A stretch of 25,233 nucleotides of DNA from an uncultured Oscillospiraceae bacterium (GTDB taxonomy: Bacteria; Bacillota; Clostridia; Oscillospirales; Acutalibacteraceae), in the NCBI GenBank assembly GCA_900543555.1, contig UQRL01000036.1, forward strand, positions 1 to 25,233, written 5' to 3'. Positions 1 to 7,414 of the stretch are shown here, one piece after another; position 1 is the stretch's first letter, and every line of letters begins with the position of its first letter. The notes under the pieces are model-generated. The model was not told the DNA's origin, did not search any database, and saw nothing but the letters and a program-made list of their open reading frames with translations. Position numbers and translations under genes: made by a program.

Positions 1-1
1 C

Positions 2-76
2 AGGATCGCGGCTGGCAGACCGTACCAACGCGCTGTGCGCGTGCCGCTAGTAACAGAGGGCTTTGCCCGTCTATGA
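2..76 (+). CDS. 3' end of an unidentified protein (partial)
   Basis: An open frame enters from the left edge and ends at TGA 74-76, five bases before a strong + strand terminator hairpin. That position is what supports it as the true end of an upstream gene. About 24 residues are visible, rich in Arg, Val and Pro. The pattern (RI..GRPY then RAVRVPLV) is loosely like the C-terminal strand of LacI-type regulators, but it is too short to assign. A second frame stops at 48-50 and cannot be fully excluded. Confidence 0.4.
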   Translation, partial: RIAAGRPYQRAVRVPLVTEGFARL

Positions 77-80
77 AATA

Positions 81-108
81 CCCCCGGATTCGCCGGGGGA
101 TTTTTATT
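81..108 (+). terminator. Intrinsic terminator of the upstream + strand gene
   Basis: A 7-bp GC stem (81-87 with 93-99) and a 5-nt loop are followed by ATTTTTATT. The T-tract is good only on the + strand. HelD ends convergently at 127, and the hairpin may also slow transcription from that side. Confidence 0.75.
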
Positions 109-126
109 CTGTGCTCTATTGCCTGC

Positions 127-2223
127 TCATGCCTGGGCAGTTTGCTCTTCCTTTTTTCCATGGAAGGGCAGCAGGGGGGCGGCCTTCCCCACGCAGGTCA
201 GGGAGAGGCGGTGCATGGCCCGGGTGCAGGCCACATACAGCAGGTTCCGGTCAAAGTCCGTGTGATAAGTCTCCCCGTCCACCTGGGGCAGCAGCACCTG
301 GTCGAACTCCAGGCCTTTGGACATCTGGATGGAGAGCACCGTGGCCCCGTTGTGGAAGGCGCTGCTCTCTGGGGTGATAAGCTCCACCCCGGCGCCCCGG
401 GCCTTCAGCTTCTCATAGAGCTCTTTGGCGGCGGAATTGGTGCGGGTGACGATGCCCATGGCGTTGTATTTCCCCTGGTGGAAGGCCTCCACTTGGCGGC
501 AGATTTCCACAAGTTCCTCTTCCTCCGTGGAAAATTCCAACAGCTCTGGGGCGGGGCCGTGGCGTTCCACCGCTTGGAAATCCGCCTGCTTCACGATCTG
601 CTTGGCAAAGTGGATGATCTCCCAGGTGGAGCGGTAGCTCTTTTCCAGGCGCATCAGGGTGGAGCCCTCATAGAATTGGTGGAGCTCCTCCAGGGAATAG
701 GGGCAGTTGGGGTTGATGGACTGGCTGAAGTCCCCCAAGATGGTCTTGGGACATTGGAACAGCCGGTTGAGCACCGCGTATTGGATGGGGCTGTAATCCT
801 GCATCTCGTCGATGACCAGGTGCTTGATGAGCCGGCTCTCCTGCAGCCCGGTGAAAGCCGCCTGCAGATAGAGGTAGGGGTAGACGTCGTTCCACTCCAG
901 CACGCCCTTTTGGAAGGGCTTATACAGCTTGGCCCGTTCCTTGCCCAGCTGGCGGAAGAAAGCCCGGTAGGCCGAAAGGGTGGTTTTCATGGCCAGCATC
1001 TTCCGCAGTGCCTGGAAAATGCGGTTGCGGTGGGGCGGTTCTTCCTCCCGCAGGAATTCGTTCTCCAGCCGGGAGTGGATGTCGTCGGCCACCATTTCCA
1101 GCCGCTTCATCAGGGGGAAGCGCTTGTACACGTCCACCCGTCCCTGAATCCACTCCGCGGGCACCGTCCAGTCCTTGTACTCGTAGTTTTTAGCTTGGAA
1201 AGCAAGCTGAGGAAGCCGGGCGATGAAATCATCCATCAGCTGCACGAATTCCACGGTGGACTTGAAGCGCACCCGCTGCTCCCAGGCGGGGTCGTCCGTC
1301 TCCAGAGGGTCCCGGCTACCCACAAAGTCTACCCCGTCCTCCAGCTGCACCAGGGCCAGGTCCTCCAGGCTGGCCTCGAAGATGGGCTCCTCGCCCAGTT
1401 CTGGCAGCACGTTGGCGATGTAGTTGCCAAACACCTTGTTGGGGGAGATGATGGTGACGTTCTGGGCCTTGATGGTGTTGCGGAACCGGTACAGCAGAAA
1501 GGCCACCCGGTGCAGGGCAATGCTGGTTTTTCCAGAGCCCGCCACGCCCTGGATAATCATGGTGTGGGCCTTCTCATCCCGGATGATCTGGTTCTGCTCT
1601 TTCTGGATGGTGGAGATGATGGACTTCATCTTCTCATCGGAGGTGTGGGCCAGCTCCTGCTGGAGGATGTCGTCCTGGATGTTTTGAGAGCTGTCAAAGG
1701 CGTACTCCATCTCGCCGTTTGTAATTTTAAACTGGCGCTTCAAGGTGAGGGCGCCCTCCGTGTGGCCCTGGGGGGCGTCGTAGAAGGCGGGGCCCAGCTC
1801 AAAGTCGTAGAACATGCTGGCCACCGGGGAGCGCCAGTCGATGACATAGAGCTGCTGCTGGTAGCGGAAGGCGTAAAGCCCGATGTAATAGGGGTTTGCG
1901 AGCTCCTCCCCCTGGGGGCGGAAATCGATGCGGGCGAAATAGGGAGAGGCTTTTGTCTTTTGCAGCCGGTCCCGGTACACCACCGCAGAGGCGCCCCGGT
2001 TGTCGATTTGCCCCATAAGCATGCGGGTCTGGAACATCTCCTTGGGGTCGCCCTCACCGTGGGTGCTGGCTATGTATTCCTGTGCCTCCCGGTACTCTTC
2101 GTCCATTCTCTCCACAGAGAGCTGGGCCTCTTCCAACTCTGCGTTGACCATTTTCAAAATGTCCGCCAGGTGGGCAAGCTCCTCCGGTGGGATGGCTTGC
2201 TGCGGCTGTTTTTCCTGTTCCAT
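127..2223 (-). CDS. helD: HelD-like UvrD/Rep-family helicase (RNA polymerase recycling)
   Basis: The product is a 698-residue superfamily 1 ATPase. The family releases stalled RNA polymerase from DNA, using an N-terminal coiled arm and a central arm inserted into the motor. Residues 1-90 are charged and helical, as expected for the secondary-channel arm. Walker A is at about 226-234 (GVAGSGKTS). Later motifs visible are a DEMQDYSP Walker B, ILGDFSQSINP, KGLEFDQVLLP and LLYVACTRA near the C terminus, so all main SF1 motifs are intact. The length is slightly below the roughly 770 residues of B. subtilis HelD. The start is ATG 2223, preceded by AAAGGAGG at good spacing. The gene is monocistronic, convergent with the gene on its left and divergent from the sugar operon. 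A housekeeping role is likely; no local partner is seen. Confidence 0.9.
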   Translation of the reverse strand: MEQEKQPQQAIPPEELAHLADILKMVNAELEEAQLSVERMDEEYREAQEYIASTHGEGDPKEMFQTRMLMGQIDNRGASAVVYRDRLQKTKASPYFARIDFRPQGEELANPYYIGLYAFRYQQQLYVIDWRSPVASMFYDFELGPAFYDAPQGHTEGALTLKRQFKITNGEMEYAFDSSQNIQDDILQQELAHTSDEKMKSIISTIQKEQNQIIRDEKAHTMIIQGVAGSGKTSIALHRVAFLLYRFRNTIKAQNVTIISPNKVFGNYIANVLPELGEEPIFEASLEDLALVQLEDGVDFVGSRDPLETDDPAWEQRVRFKSTVEFVQLMDDFIARLPQLAFQAKNYEYKDWTVPAEWIQGRVDVYKRFPLMKRLEMVADDIHSRLENEFLREEEPPHRNRIFQALRKMLAMKTTLSAYRAFFRQLGKERAKLYKPFQKGVLEWNDVYPYLYLQAAFTGLQESRLIKHLVIDEMQDYSPIQYAVLNRLFQCPKTILGDFSQSINPNCPYSLEELHQFYEGSTLMRLEKSYRSTWEIIHFAKQIVKQADFQAVERHGPAPELLEFSTEEEELVEICRQVEAFHQGKYNAMGIVTRTNSAAKELYEKLKARGAGVELITPESSAFHNGATVLSIQMSKGLEFDQVLLPQVDGETYHTDFDRNLLYVACTRAMHRLSLTCVGKAAPLLPFHGKKEEQTAQA

Positions 2224-2267
2224 TAGGGCGGCCTCCTTTGCTGTTTGCTATTTCAGTGACAATAGAA

Positions 2268-2276
2268 AGTATAGCA
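2268..2276 (-). promoter_or_regulatory. Extended -10 promoter for helD
   Basis: On the minus strand TGC precedes TATACT, about 45 bases upstream of the helD start. No convincing -35 lies at 17 bp; the run there is T-rich. This is the best promoter candidate for helD, read by eye. Confidence 0.4.
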
Positions 2277-2323
2277 GAAAATGAAAAAAAGACTAGACTT
2301 ATTTTTCTGGCTGTGGTATGTTA

Positions 2324-2329
2324 TATACT
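2324..2329 (+). promoter_or_regulatory. Possible -10 element (TATACT) for the sugar operon leader
   Basis: TATACT lies in an AT-rich patch between the divergent helD and glycosyltransferase genes. The -35 region is only T-rich, so support is weak. Transcripts from here would cross about 110 bases of leader and then the hairpin at 2438-2466 before reaching the first gene. No other promoter was recognised between that hairpin and the start at 2531. Confidence 0.3.
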
Positions 2330-2437
2330 AGATGTACCCAAAAAGGGATTTTTGGGGCCTCTGAAAAAGAGAAAAGGGTCAGCGTAAGGCCGCCTGGCGG
2401 TTGCCGGGGGCACAAGGCTGCTGGATGGGATAGGTGG

Positions 2438-2466
2438 AAGCGGCGGCAAGCCGCTTTTTTCTTTTC
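2438..2466 (+). terminator. Intrinsic terminator/attenuator in the sugar operon leader
   Basis: A perfect 7-bp stem AAGCGGC/GCCGCTT (2438-2444 with 2450-2456) and a 5-nt loop run into a T-rich tail (TTTTCTTTT). It lies 65 bases upstream of the first gene of the operon, and no + strand gene upstream needs ending. It may therefore be an attenuator, or the end of a short RNA that starts near 2335. Confidence 0.65.
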
Positions 2467-2530
2467 CCCGGCCGGCGGCCCGGGCCTGCGCGGCCATTCC
2501 ATAAAAAATGTAAGAAAGGGGGCGGCGCTT

Positions 2531-3619
2531 GTGGGAAAGCGGGTCCTTATCACCTGCTGCACGCCCTATCAGCTGCTGGTGGCTGCCCAGGTGCTTTACG
2601 CCTATTACCCGGATTGCCAGGCCGACCTGATCGTCACCGACCAGATGAGCGGCTCCCGGAAGGTCTTCGAGGCCTGCCGGGATTCCGGCAGGTTTGGCCA
2701 TGTGTACTATTTGGAGGAGAAGCGCCTGAACAACCTTCCCCGGGGGGAGAACCTGAAAAACATCGTAAAGGGGGCGCTTTTCCCCCAGGGCCTGTTGGAG
2801 GATTTTCTGCGCCTGGAGCAGGCCTATGACGTGTTCCTGTTCTCCAACATCTCCCTGATGAACCAGTACCTGATCCTGGGGCTGAAGCGGAAGAACCCCC
2901 AGGTGCGGTGGTTCCTGTTCGAGGACGGGGCCAGCACCTACTCCAGCCAAGTGGGGGGGCTGGTGCTCTCCGCTTCCCCAAAGGTGCGCATGCAGCTCTA
3001 CGCGGTGCAGAAGCTCTCAGGGGTGTATCTCTTCCACCCGGAGGAGCTCTCCTGGAAGGCCCCCTGCCCGGTGTACGGCCTGCCGGGGAAGTACGCGCCG
3101 GAGACGCTGGCCTTCCTGAACCGGGCCTTTCAGTATGACAGCATGCCGGACCGCTACGACCGGCCGGTGCTTTTCTTTGAGGAGTCCTACCCCTGCGACG
3201 GGGTGGAGATTGGGGACGTGGCCCTGATGGACCGGGTGGCGGAGCTGGTGGGGAAGGAGAACATCTTTGTGAAGATCCACCCCCGCAACCGGGAGAACCG
3301 GTTTGAACAGGCGGGCTACGCCACCAACCGGGATACCGCTATGCCCTGGGAGCTCATTGTCCTGAACAGCTCTTTCGAGCGCACCCTGTTTATGACCGTG
3401 GGCTCTTCCGCCGCCACCAACCCCTATACCATCTTCGGCATCCCCGCCAAGGTGGTGTTCCTCTGCGAACTGGTGGAGGACAAGTCCAAGCTGCGCAACG
3501 GCGTGCTGGACCAGACCAAGAAAGTCTGCCGGGACCGGCCAGACCTGTTCTTCTTCCCCAAGACCTGGGAGGAAGCAGAGGCCCTCATCCCCCGGCTGCT
3601 GAAGGAAAACCGGGGATAA
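2531..3619 (+). CDS. GT52-family sialyltransferase-like glycosyltransferase
   Basis: The product is a predicted cytoplasmic glycosyltransferase of 362 residues. It begins with a Rossmann strand (KRVLITCCTPYQLLVA). It carries the three marks of bacterial sialyltransferases of families GT38/52/80: an acidic EDG motif at 131-133 (FLFEDGAS), an HP motif at 250-251 (VKIHPRN) and an SS motif at 292-293 (VGSSAATNPY). In the family EDG supplies the base and HP contacts the CMP moiety, so a CMP-activated sugar donor is expected. The GTG start at 2531 is chosen because a purine-rich GGGGG site lies about 9 bases upstream and homology starts there; the frame itself is open from 2318. It heads a four-gene operon with a CMP-sugar synthetase-like gene next. 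The acceptor is unknown, perhaps a capsule, teichoic acid or glycan chain end. Confidence 0.8.
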   Translation: MGKRVLITCCTPYQLLVAAQVLYAYYPDCQADLIVTDQMSGSRKVFEACRDSGRFGHVYYLEEKRLNNLPRGENLKNIVKGALFPQGLLEDFLRLEQAYDVFLFSNISLMNQYLILGLKRKNPQVRWFLFEDGASTYSSQVGGLVLSASPKVRMQLYAVQKLSGVYLFHPEELSWKAPCPVYGLPGKYAPETLAFLNRAFQYDSMPDRYDRPVLFFEESYPCDGVEIGDVALMDRVAELVGKENIFVKIHPRNRENRFEQAGYATNRDTAMPWELIVLNSSFERTLFMTVGSSAATNPYTIFGIPAKVVFLCELVEDKSKLRNGVLDQTKKVCRDRPDLFFFPKTWEEAEALIPRLLKENRG

Positions 3620-3657
3620 GGCCCCGTCTCTGTGGAAAGCTAAGGAGGAATTTACAG

Positions 3658-4329
3658 ATGAAAACTGTGGCTGTTGTGCCCATGAAGTTGAATAACCGCC
3701 GCCTGCCCCAAAAGAACACCAAGCCCTTTACCAACGGCAAGCCCCTGTGCTGGTACATCCTCTCCACCCTGCTGCAGGTGCGGGGCGTGGAGGAGGTCTA
3801 CGTCTACTGCAGCAACCCGGAGATCCAGGAGTTTTTGCCCGAAGGGGTGAAGTACCTCCGCCGGGGGGAGGACCTGGACCAGGACACCACCAAGATGAAC
3901 GAGGTCTTGCAGCGCTTTGCCGCTGATGTGCCCGCCGACGTGTATGTGATGACCCACACCACCGCCCCCTTTGTGAAGAGGGAGTCCATTGAGAAGGGGC
4001 TGGATGCGGTGCTCAGCGGGGAGTACGACTCCGCCTTTGCCGTGAAGGAGCTGCGGGACTTCCTGTGGAAGGACGGCAAGCCCTTCAACTACCAGCTGGA
4101 CGCCATCCCCCGCACCCAGGACCTGCCCCCCCTCTATGAGGAGACCAGCGGGTTCTACATCTACAAGGCCGGGGTGATGACAGAACTGGGCCGCCGCATC
4201 GGCGACAGGCCCAAGCTCATCACCGTCAGCGAGGTGGAGAGCTGCGATATCGACGAGGCTGAGGATTTCTACATCGCCGACGCCATCTACAACTACCAGC
4301 TGCAATTTGGAAAGGGGGAGACCCAGTGA
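3658..4329 (+). CDS. CMP-acylneuraminate-synthetase-like cytidylyltransferase
   Basis: This is a 223-residue nucleotidyltransferase of the NeuA/KdsB fold that should activate a sugar acid with CTP to give a CMP-sugar. Visible family features are the N-terminal VAVVPMK.NN..LPQKN nucleotide loop, THTTAPF at 99-105 (the counterpart of LQPTSP), and the metal-binding end DIDEAEDFYIAD at 197-208. The nucleotide loop departs from the usual R.GSKG.P.KN: the Arg is Lys10 and the glycines are replaced by NNRR. This suggests a distinct subfamily with another substrate. An AAGGAGG site lies about 10 bases before ATG 3658. Its stop overlaps the start of the next gene by 4 bp (GTGA), so translation is probably coupled. 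It follows the GT52 gene by 38 bases, consistent with making the donor for that enzyme. Confidence 0.82.
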   Translation: MKTVAVVPMKLNNRRLPQKNTKPFTNGKPLCWYILSTLLQVRGVEEVYVYCSNPEIQEFLPEGVKYLRRGEDLDQDTTKMNEVLQRFAADVPADVYVMTHTTAPFVKRESIEKGLDAVLSGEYDSAFAVKELRDFLWKDGKPFNYQLDAIPRTQDLPPLYEETSGFYIYKAGVMTELGRRIGDRPKLITVSEVESCDIDEAEDFYIADAIYNYQLQFGKGETQ

Positions 4330-5903
4330 AGGAGATCCGCGTATTGGACTGCACCCTCCGGGACGGGGGCTACTGCAACGACTGCCAGTTTGGCTTTGAG
4401 AACACCAAGTTCATCATCGACAGCCTGCTCCGGTCCGGGGTGGACATCATCGAGTGCGGCTTCCTCACCCAAAAAGTGGCGTACAAGCAGGGTGTAACCC
4501 GCTTCAACACCCTGGAACAGGTGAAGGAGGTGCTCCCCCAGGACCGCCAGGGCAAGACCTTTGTCATCCTGATGGATTACGGCGCCTGCGATGTGGAGAC
4601 TATCCCGGACTGGGACGGCTCCTCTGTGGACGGCATCCGGGTGACCTTCCACAAAAAGGACATGCTGCCCGCTCTGGAGCAGTGCCGCCGCTTGAAGGAA
4701 AAGGGGTACAAGACCTTTCTGCAGCCCATGGTGGCCCTGCGCTACACAGACGCGGAGTACCTGGAGCTCATCCGCCTGGCCAATGAAGTGGGCCCCTACG
4801 CCTTCTATTTGGTGGACAGCTTTGGCACCATGAAGCGCAAGGATATGCTCCGGTTCTTCTACATGATTGAGCACAACCTGCGGGAGGATATTGTCATTGG
4901 GTTCCACTCCCACAACAACCTGCAGCTGGCCTACGCCAACGCCCAAACCTTGGTGGACCTGCAGACCAGCCGTTCCCTCATCCTGGACTCCAGCATTATG
5001 GGCATGGGGCGGGGAGCCGGTAACTTGAACAGCGAGCTGTTTTTGGAATACCTCAACGACAACGCTGGGGGGCAGTACCGGGTCAAGCCCCTGCTGCGGG
5101 TCATTGACCGGGTGCTGAATGACTTTTACCAGCAGAACCAGTGGGGATACTCTCTTCCCAACTACCTTTCCGCCAGCCACAACGCCCACCCCAACTATGC
5201 CCTATTCCTCACGGAGAAGAACACCCTCACGGTAGAGGATATTGATAAGATCTTCGACGCCATGGCTCCGGAAAAGCGGGGCAGCTTTGACCGGTCCTAT
5301 GCCCAGGAGCTGTATCTGCAGTATATGGAACGGAATGGAGGCGGGGCTTCCCTGGCCCAGCTGAAAGAGGCCCTCTCTGGCAAGCGGGCCCTGGTCATCG
5401 CCCCGGGGAAAAGCGCCGGGGTGGAGGCAGAGAAGATCGCCGCCTTCGCCGGGGAGGAGAATGTGGTCTCCATCGGCGTGAACTTCGATTACCCTGGCTG
5501 CCGGACGGACTATATCTTCCTGAGCAACCTGCGCCGCCAGGAGGAGCTGGGCGCGGGGAAGGAGGAGCGGCTCATCGTCACCTCCAACATCCCGGAGAAA
5601 GGGGCCCGCTGCCGGGTGGATTACGCCTCTCTGCTGAACCCGGTGGACGCCGTGAAGGACAACGCCGGGCTGATGCTCCTCAAGCTCTTGATCCAGCTGG
5701 GGGTGAAGGAGATCTGGCTGGCGGGCATGGACGGCTACTCCCACATTGCCAGCGAGAACTATGCCCAAGAGGACATGCGCATGACCGCCAAGATCCAAAC
5801 CCTGGACGCCATGAACCAGGGCATGTGCCAAGTGCTGCGGGAGCTTTCCCAGCAGGCGGACATTCGCTTTTTGACCACGCCCAAGTATGTGACCCTTGGG
5901 TAA
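4326..5903 (+). CDS. DRE-TIM aldolase fused to a C-terminal Rossmann-like domain
   Basis: The product is a two-part protein of 525 residues. Residues 1-340 form an HMG-CoA-lyase/4-hydroxy-2-oxovalerate-aldolase-like TIM barrel: LDCTLRDGGY at 7-16 (Arg12 and metal ligand Asp13), VDSFG at 163-167, the metal pair His194 and His196 in GFHSHNN, and GMGRGAGN at 226-233. The catalytic His after RDG in DmpG-type aldolases is Tyr16 here. Residues about 352-525 start with KRALVIAPGKSA and include a LGVKEIWLAGMDGY strand-turn, resembling the Rossmann core of GT42 sialyltransferases and DUF115 proteins. The start is GTG 4326, overlapping the previous stop. Likely role (inference): pyruvate-type aldol chemistry making or processing the sugar acid that is then CMP-activated. 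The role of the C-terminal domain is unknown. The family call for the barrel is firm; the substrate is not. Confidence 0.75.
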   Translation: MKEIRVLDCTLRDGGYCNDCQFGFENTKFIIDSLLRSGVDIIECGFLTQKVAYKQGVTRFNTLEQVKEVLPQDRQGKTFVILMDYGACDVETIPDWDGSSVDGIRVTFHKKDMLPALEQCRRLKEKGYKTFLQPMVALRYTDAEYLELIRLANEVGPYAFYLVDSFGTMKRKDMLRFFYMIEHNLREDIVIGFHSHNNLQLAYANAQTLVDLQTSRSLILDSSIMGMGRGAGNLNSELFLEYLNDNAGGQYRVKPLLRVIDRVLNDFYQQNQWGYSLPNYLSASHNAHPNYALFLTEKNTLTVEDIDKIFDAMAPEKRGSFDRSYAQELYLQYMERNGGGASLAQLKEALSGKRALVIAPGKSAGVEAEKIAAFAGEENVVSIGVNFDYPGCRTDYIFLSNLRRQEELGAGKEERLIVTSNIPEKGARCRVDYASLLNPVDAVKDNAGLMLLKLLIQLGVKEIWLAGMDGYSHIASENYAQEDMRMTAKIQTLDAMNQGMCQVLRELSQQADIRFLTTPKYVTLG

Positions 5904-5925
5904 TTTGGGAAAGGGGAAGATAAAA

Positions 5926-6750
5926 ATGACCCAACAGGAACGGGTGGCCCGCTGTGTTGCCGCCATTCGGGAAAAGACAGGGTTCGCGCCCCGCACGGCG
6001 CTCATCCTGGGCTCCGGCCTGGGGGCCTTTGGAGAGCGCCTGCGCTTAGAGGCGGCGGTGGAGTACAAGGACCTCCCCGGCTTTCCCGTGTCCACGGTGC
6101 CGGGTCACCAGGGAAGGTTCCTCTTCGGTTTTGCGGGGGAGGAGCCGGTGGTGGCCATGCAGGGCCGGGTCCACTACTACGAGGGCTATCCCATGGAGGA
6201 CGTGGTGCTGCCCACCCGGGTTATGGCGGCCCTGGGCGCCCAGCGCCTGGTGCTGACCAACGCCGCGGGAGGCATCGGCCCGGACCTGGCCCCGGGGGAC
6301 CTGATGCTGCTGACGGACCACATCGCCAGCTTTGTGCCCTCCCCGCTGATCGGGCCCAACGAGGAGGCCTTTGGCCCCCGGTTCCCGGATATGACGGCGG
6401 TGTACTCCCCCCGGCTGCGGGAGAAGGCCCTGGCCGCGGCGGAGAGGCGGAACATCCCCCTAAAGCAGGGGGTCTACTTGCAGACCACGGGCCCGCAGTA
6501 CGAGACCCCGGCGGAGATCCGCATGTTCGCCGCCCTGGGGGCCAATGCCGTGGGCATGAGCACCGCCTGCGAGGCCATCGCCGCCCGGCACCTGGGGCTG
6601 GAGGTCTGCGGCATCAGCTGTGTCACCAATCTGGCCGCCGGGCTGGGAGGGGAGCCCCTCTCCCATGCCGAGGTCCAGGAGACCGCCGACAGGGTGGCCC
6701 AGCAGTTCCAAGACCTGGTGTGGGAGTTGCTTTCCACCATAGAAGAGTGA
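5926..6750 (+). CDS. punA: Purine nucleoside phosphorylase, trimeric type
   Basis: This enzyme cleaves inosine, guanosine and their deoxy forms with phosphate in the cytoplasm, giving base plus (deoxy)ribose 1-phosphate. The length is 274 residues, normal for the trimeric family. Motifs: GSGLG at 29-33, PGHQG at 59-63, the phosphate/ribose site GRVHYYEGY at 80-88, TNAAGGI at 111-117, GPQYETPAE at 189-197, and GMSTACEA...SCVTNLAAG at 210-239 with the base-binding Asn235. The start ATG 5926 is preferred to the in-frame ATG at 5896 because AAGGGGAAG lies just upstream and family homology begins there. It sits 22 bases after the aldolase gene and is last in the operon, before a strong terminator. 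A metabolic link to the CMP-sugar genes is not obvious; it may simply be co-transcribed. Confidence 0.92.
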   Translation: MTQQERVARCVAAIREKTGFAPRTALILGSGLGAFGERLRLEAAVEYKDLPGFPVSTVPGHQGRFLFGFAGEEPVVAMQGRVHYYEGYPMEDVVLPTRVMAALGAQRLVLTNAAGGIGPDLAPGDLMLLTDHIASFVPSPLIGPNEEAFGPRFPDMTAVYSPRLREKALAAAERRNIPLKQGVYLQTTGPQYETPAEIRMFAALGANAVGMSTACEAIAARHLGLEVCGISCVTNLAAGLGGEPLSHAEVQETADRVAQQFQDLVWELLSTIEE

Positions 6751-6755
6751 AAAAT

Positions 6756-6814
6756 CCCCTCGAAGCTGTGAACCGATTTCTGGACCGGTCCGCGGCTTCG
6801 AGGGGTGTTTTATT
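6756..6814. terminator. Bidirectional terminator between punA and the XRE gene
   Basis: An 11-bp stem (6756-6766 with 6795-6805) is flanked by AAAA on the left and TGTTTTATT on the right, so it works on both strands. It ends the sugar/PNP operon. Its right T-tract overlaps the stop codon of the convergent XRE gene. Confidence 0.85.
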
Positions 6815-7304
6815 GAGGTGGGCGGGTCCGCTGCTTGAAGTACCGGATGCCCCACACCAGGAAATAGATCACCAAAAGGAGCAGGTACAGTAAAAAGCAC
6901 AGCCAAAGCCCCTGGACCAGGAGGATCAGCGCCAGGGAGGGGGCATTGCCCAGCCGCCACAGGGCCAAGGCGGCAAAAACCACCAGCTCCACCGGCAGGA
7001 GAAACAGCCAGAGCCGCCGTTTGAGGAGCGCTCTCAGGGAGGGCGCGGTGGGGGAAGGCTCTGCCGGAGCGGAGGGCTCTTCCTTGGGGACGGGGCCCTC
7101 CAGCCCTCGGGCTGGGTCCAGCAGGGTGTCGAGGGACACGCCCAGAACTTCCCCCAGGGGAAGCAGGTTGGCGGTCTCCGGCAGGGACTCGTCCAGCTCC
7201 CAGCGGGACACCGCCTGCCGGGAGACCCCCAGGCGCTGGGCCAGCTGTTCCTGGGTCAGTCCCCGCTGTTTCCGCAAAGCCTGTATCTTTTGTCCTGTGG
7301 TCAT
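6810..7304 (-). CDS. XRE-family HTH regulator with C-terminal membrane segments
   Basis: The product has 164 residues. Residues 5-60 form a standard Cro/CI-type helix-turn-helix (IQALRKQRGLTQEQLAQRLGVS, then QAVSRWELDESLPE). A Pro/Glu/Ser linker follows at about 65-90, then two hydrophobic stretches at about 98-115 and 123-150, and a basic tail (KQRTRPPQ). It is therefore probably a membrane-tethered DNA-binding protein. The family is common in Clostridia and often autoregulated; targets are unknown. The start ATG 7304 has AAGGAGG about 6 bases upstream. A minus-strand TGT-TATACT extended -10 at 7331-7339 is a plausible own promoter. The GH32 gene lies 110 bases upstream on the same strand, with no convincing minus-strand terminator between them, so some read-through is possible. 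Confidence 0.82.
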   Translation of the reverse strand: MTTGQKIQALRKQRGLTQEQLAQRLGVSRQAVSRWELDESLPETANLLPLGEVLGVSLDTLLDPARGLEGPVPKEEPSAPAEPSPTAPSLRALLKRRLWLFLLPVELVVFAALALWRLGNAPSLALILLVQGLWLCFLLYLLLLVIYFLVWGIRYFKQRTRPPQ

Positions 7305-7379
7305 AAAGGCACCTCCTTTTTCCTATCCCCAGTATAACAAAACCCCCGGCCGCGCGCCACCGCTTTCAGCGGGAAACCG

Positions 7380-7401
7380 CGCAACCGGGAGTTGCGTTTT
7401 T
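7380..7401 (+). terminator. Terminator-like hairpin with no + strand gene upstream
   Basis: A 6-bp stem CGCAAC/GTTGCG (7380-7385 with 7391-7396) and a 5-nt loop are followed by TTTTT on the + strand. Both neighbouring genes are on the minus strand. It would stop antisense transcription rather than end a known gene. Confidence 0.35.
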
Positions 7402-7414
7402 CAGTTTTAAGGGG

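Noticed and set aside
73..2226. 717-codon + strand open frame over the helD gene
   Set aside because: It is an antisense shadow caused by high GC. The product is His/Leu/Gly-rich with no family pattern, while the minus strand encodes all SF1 helicase motifs.
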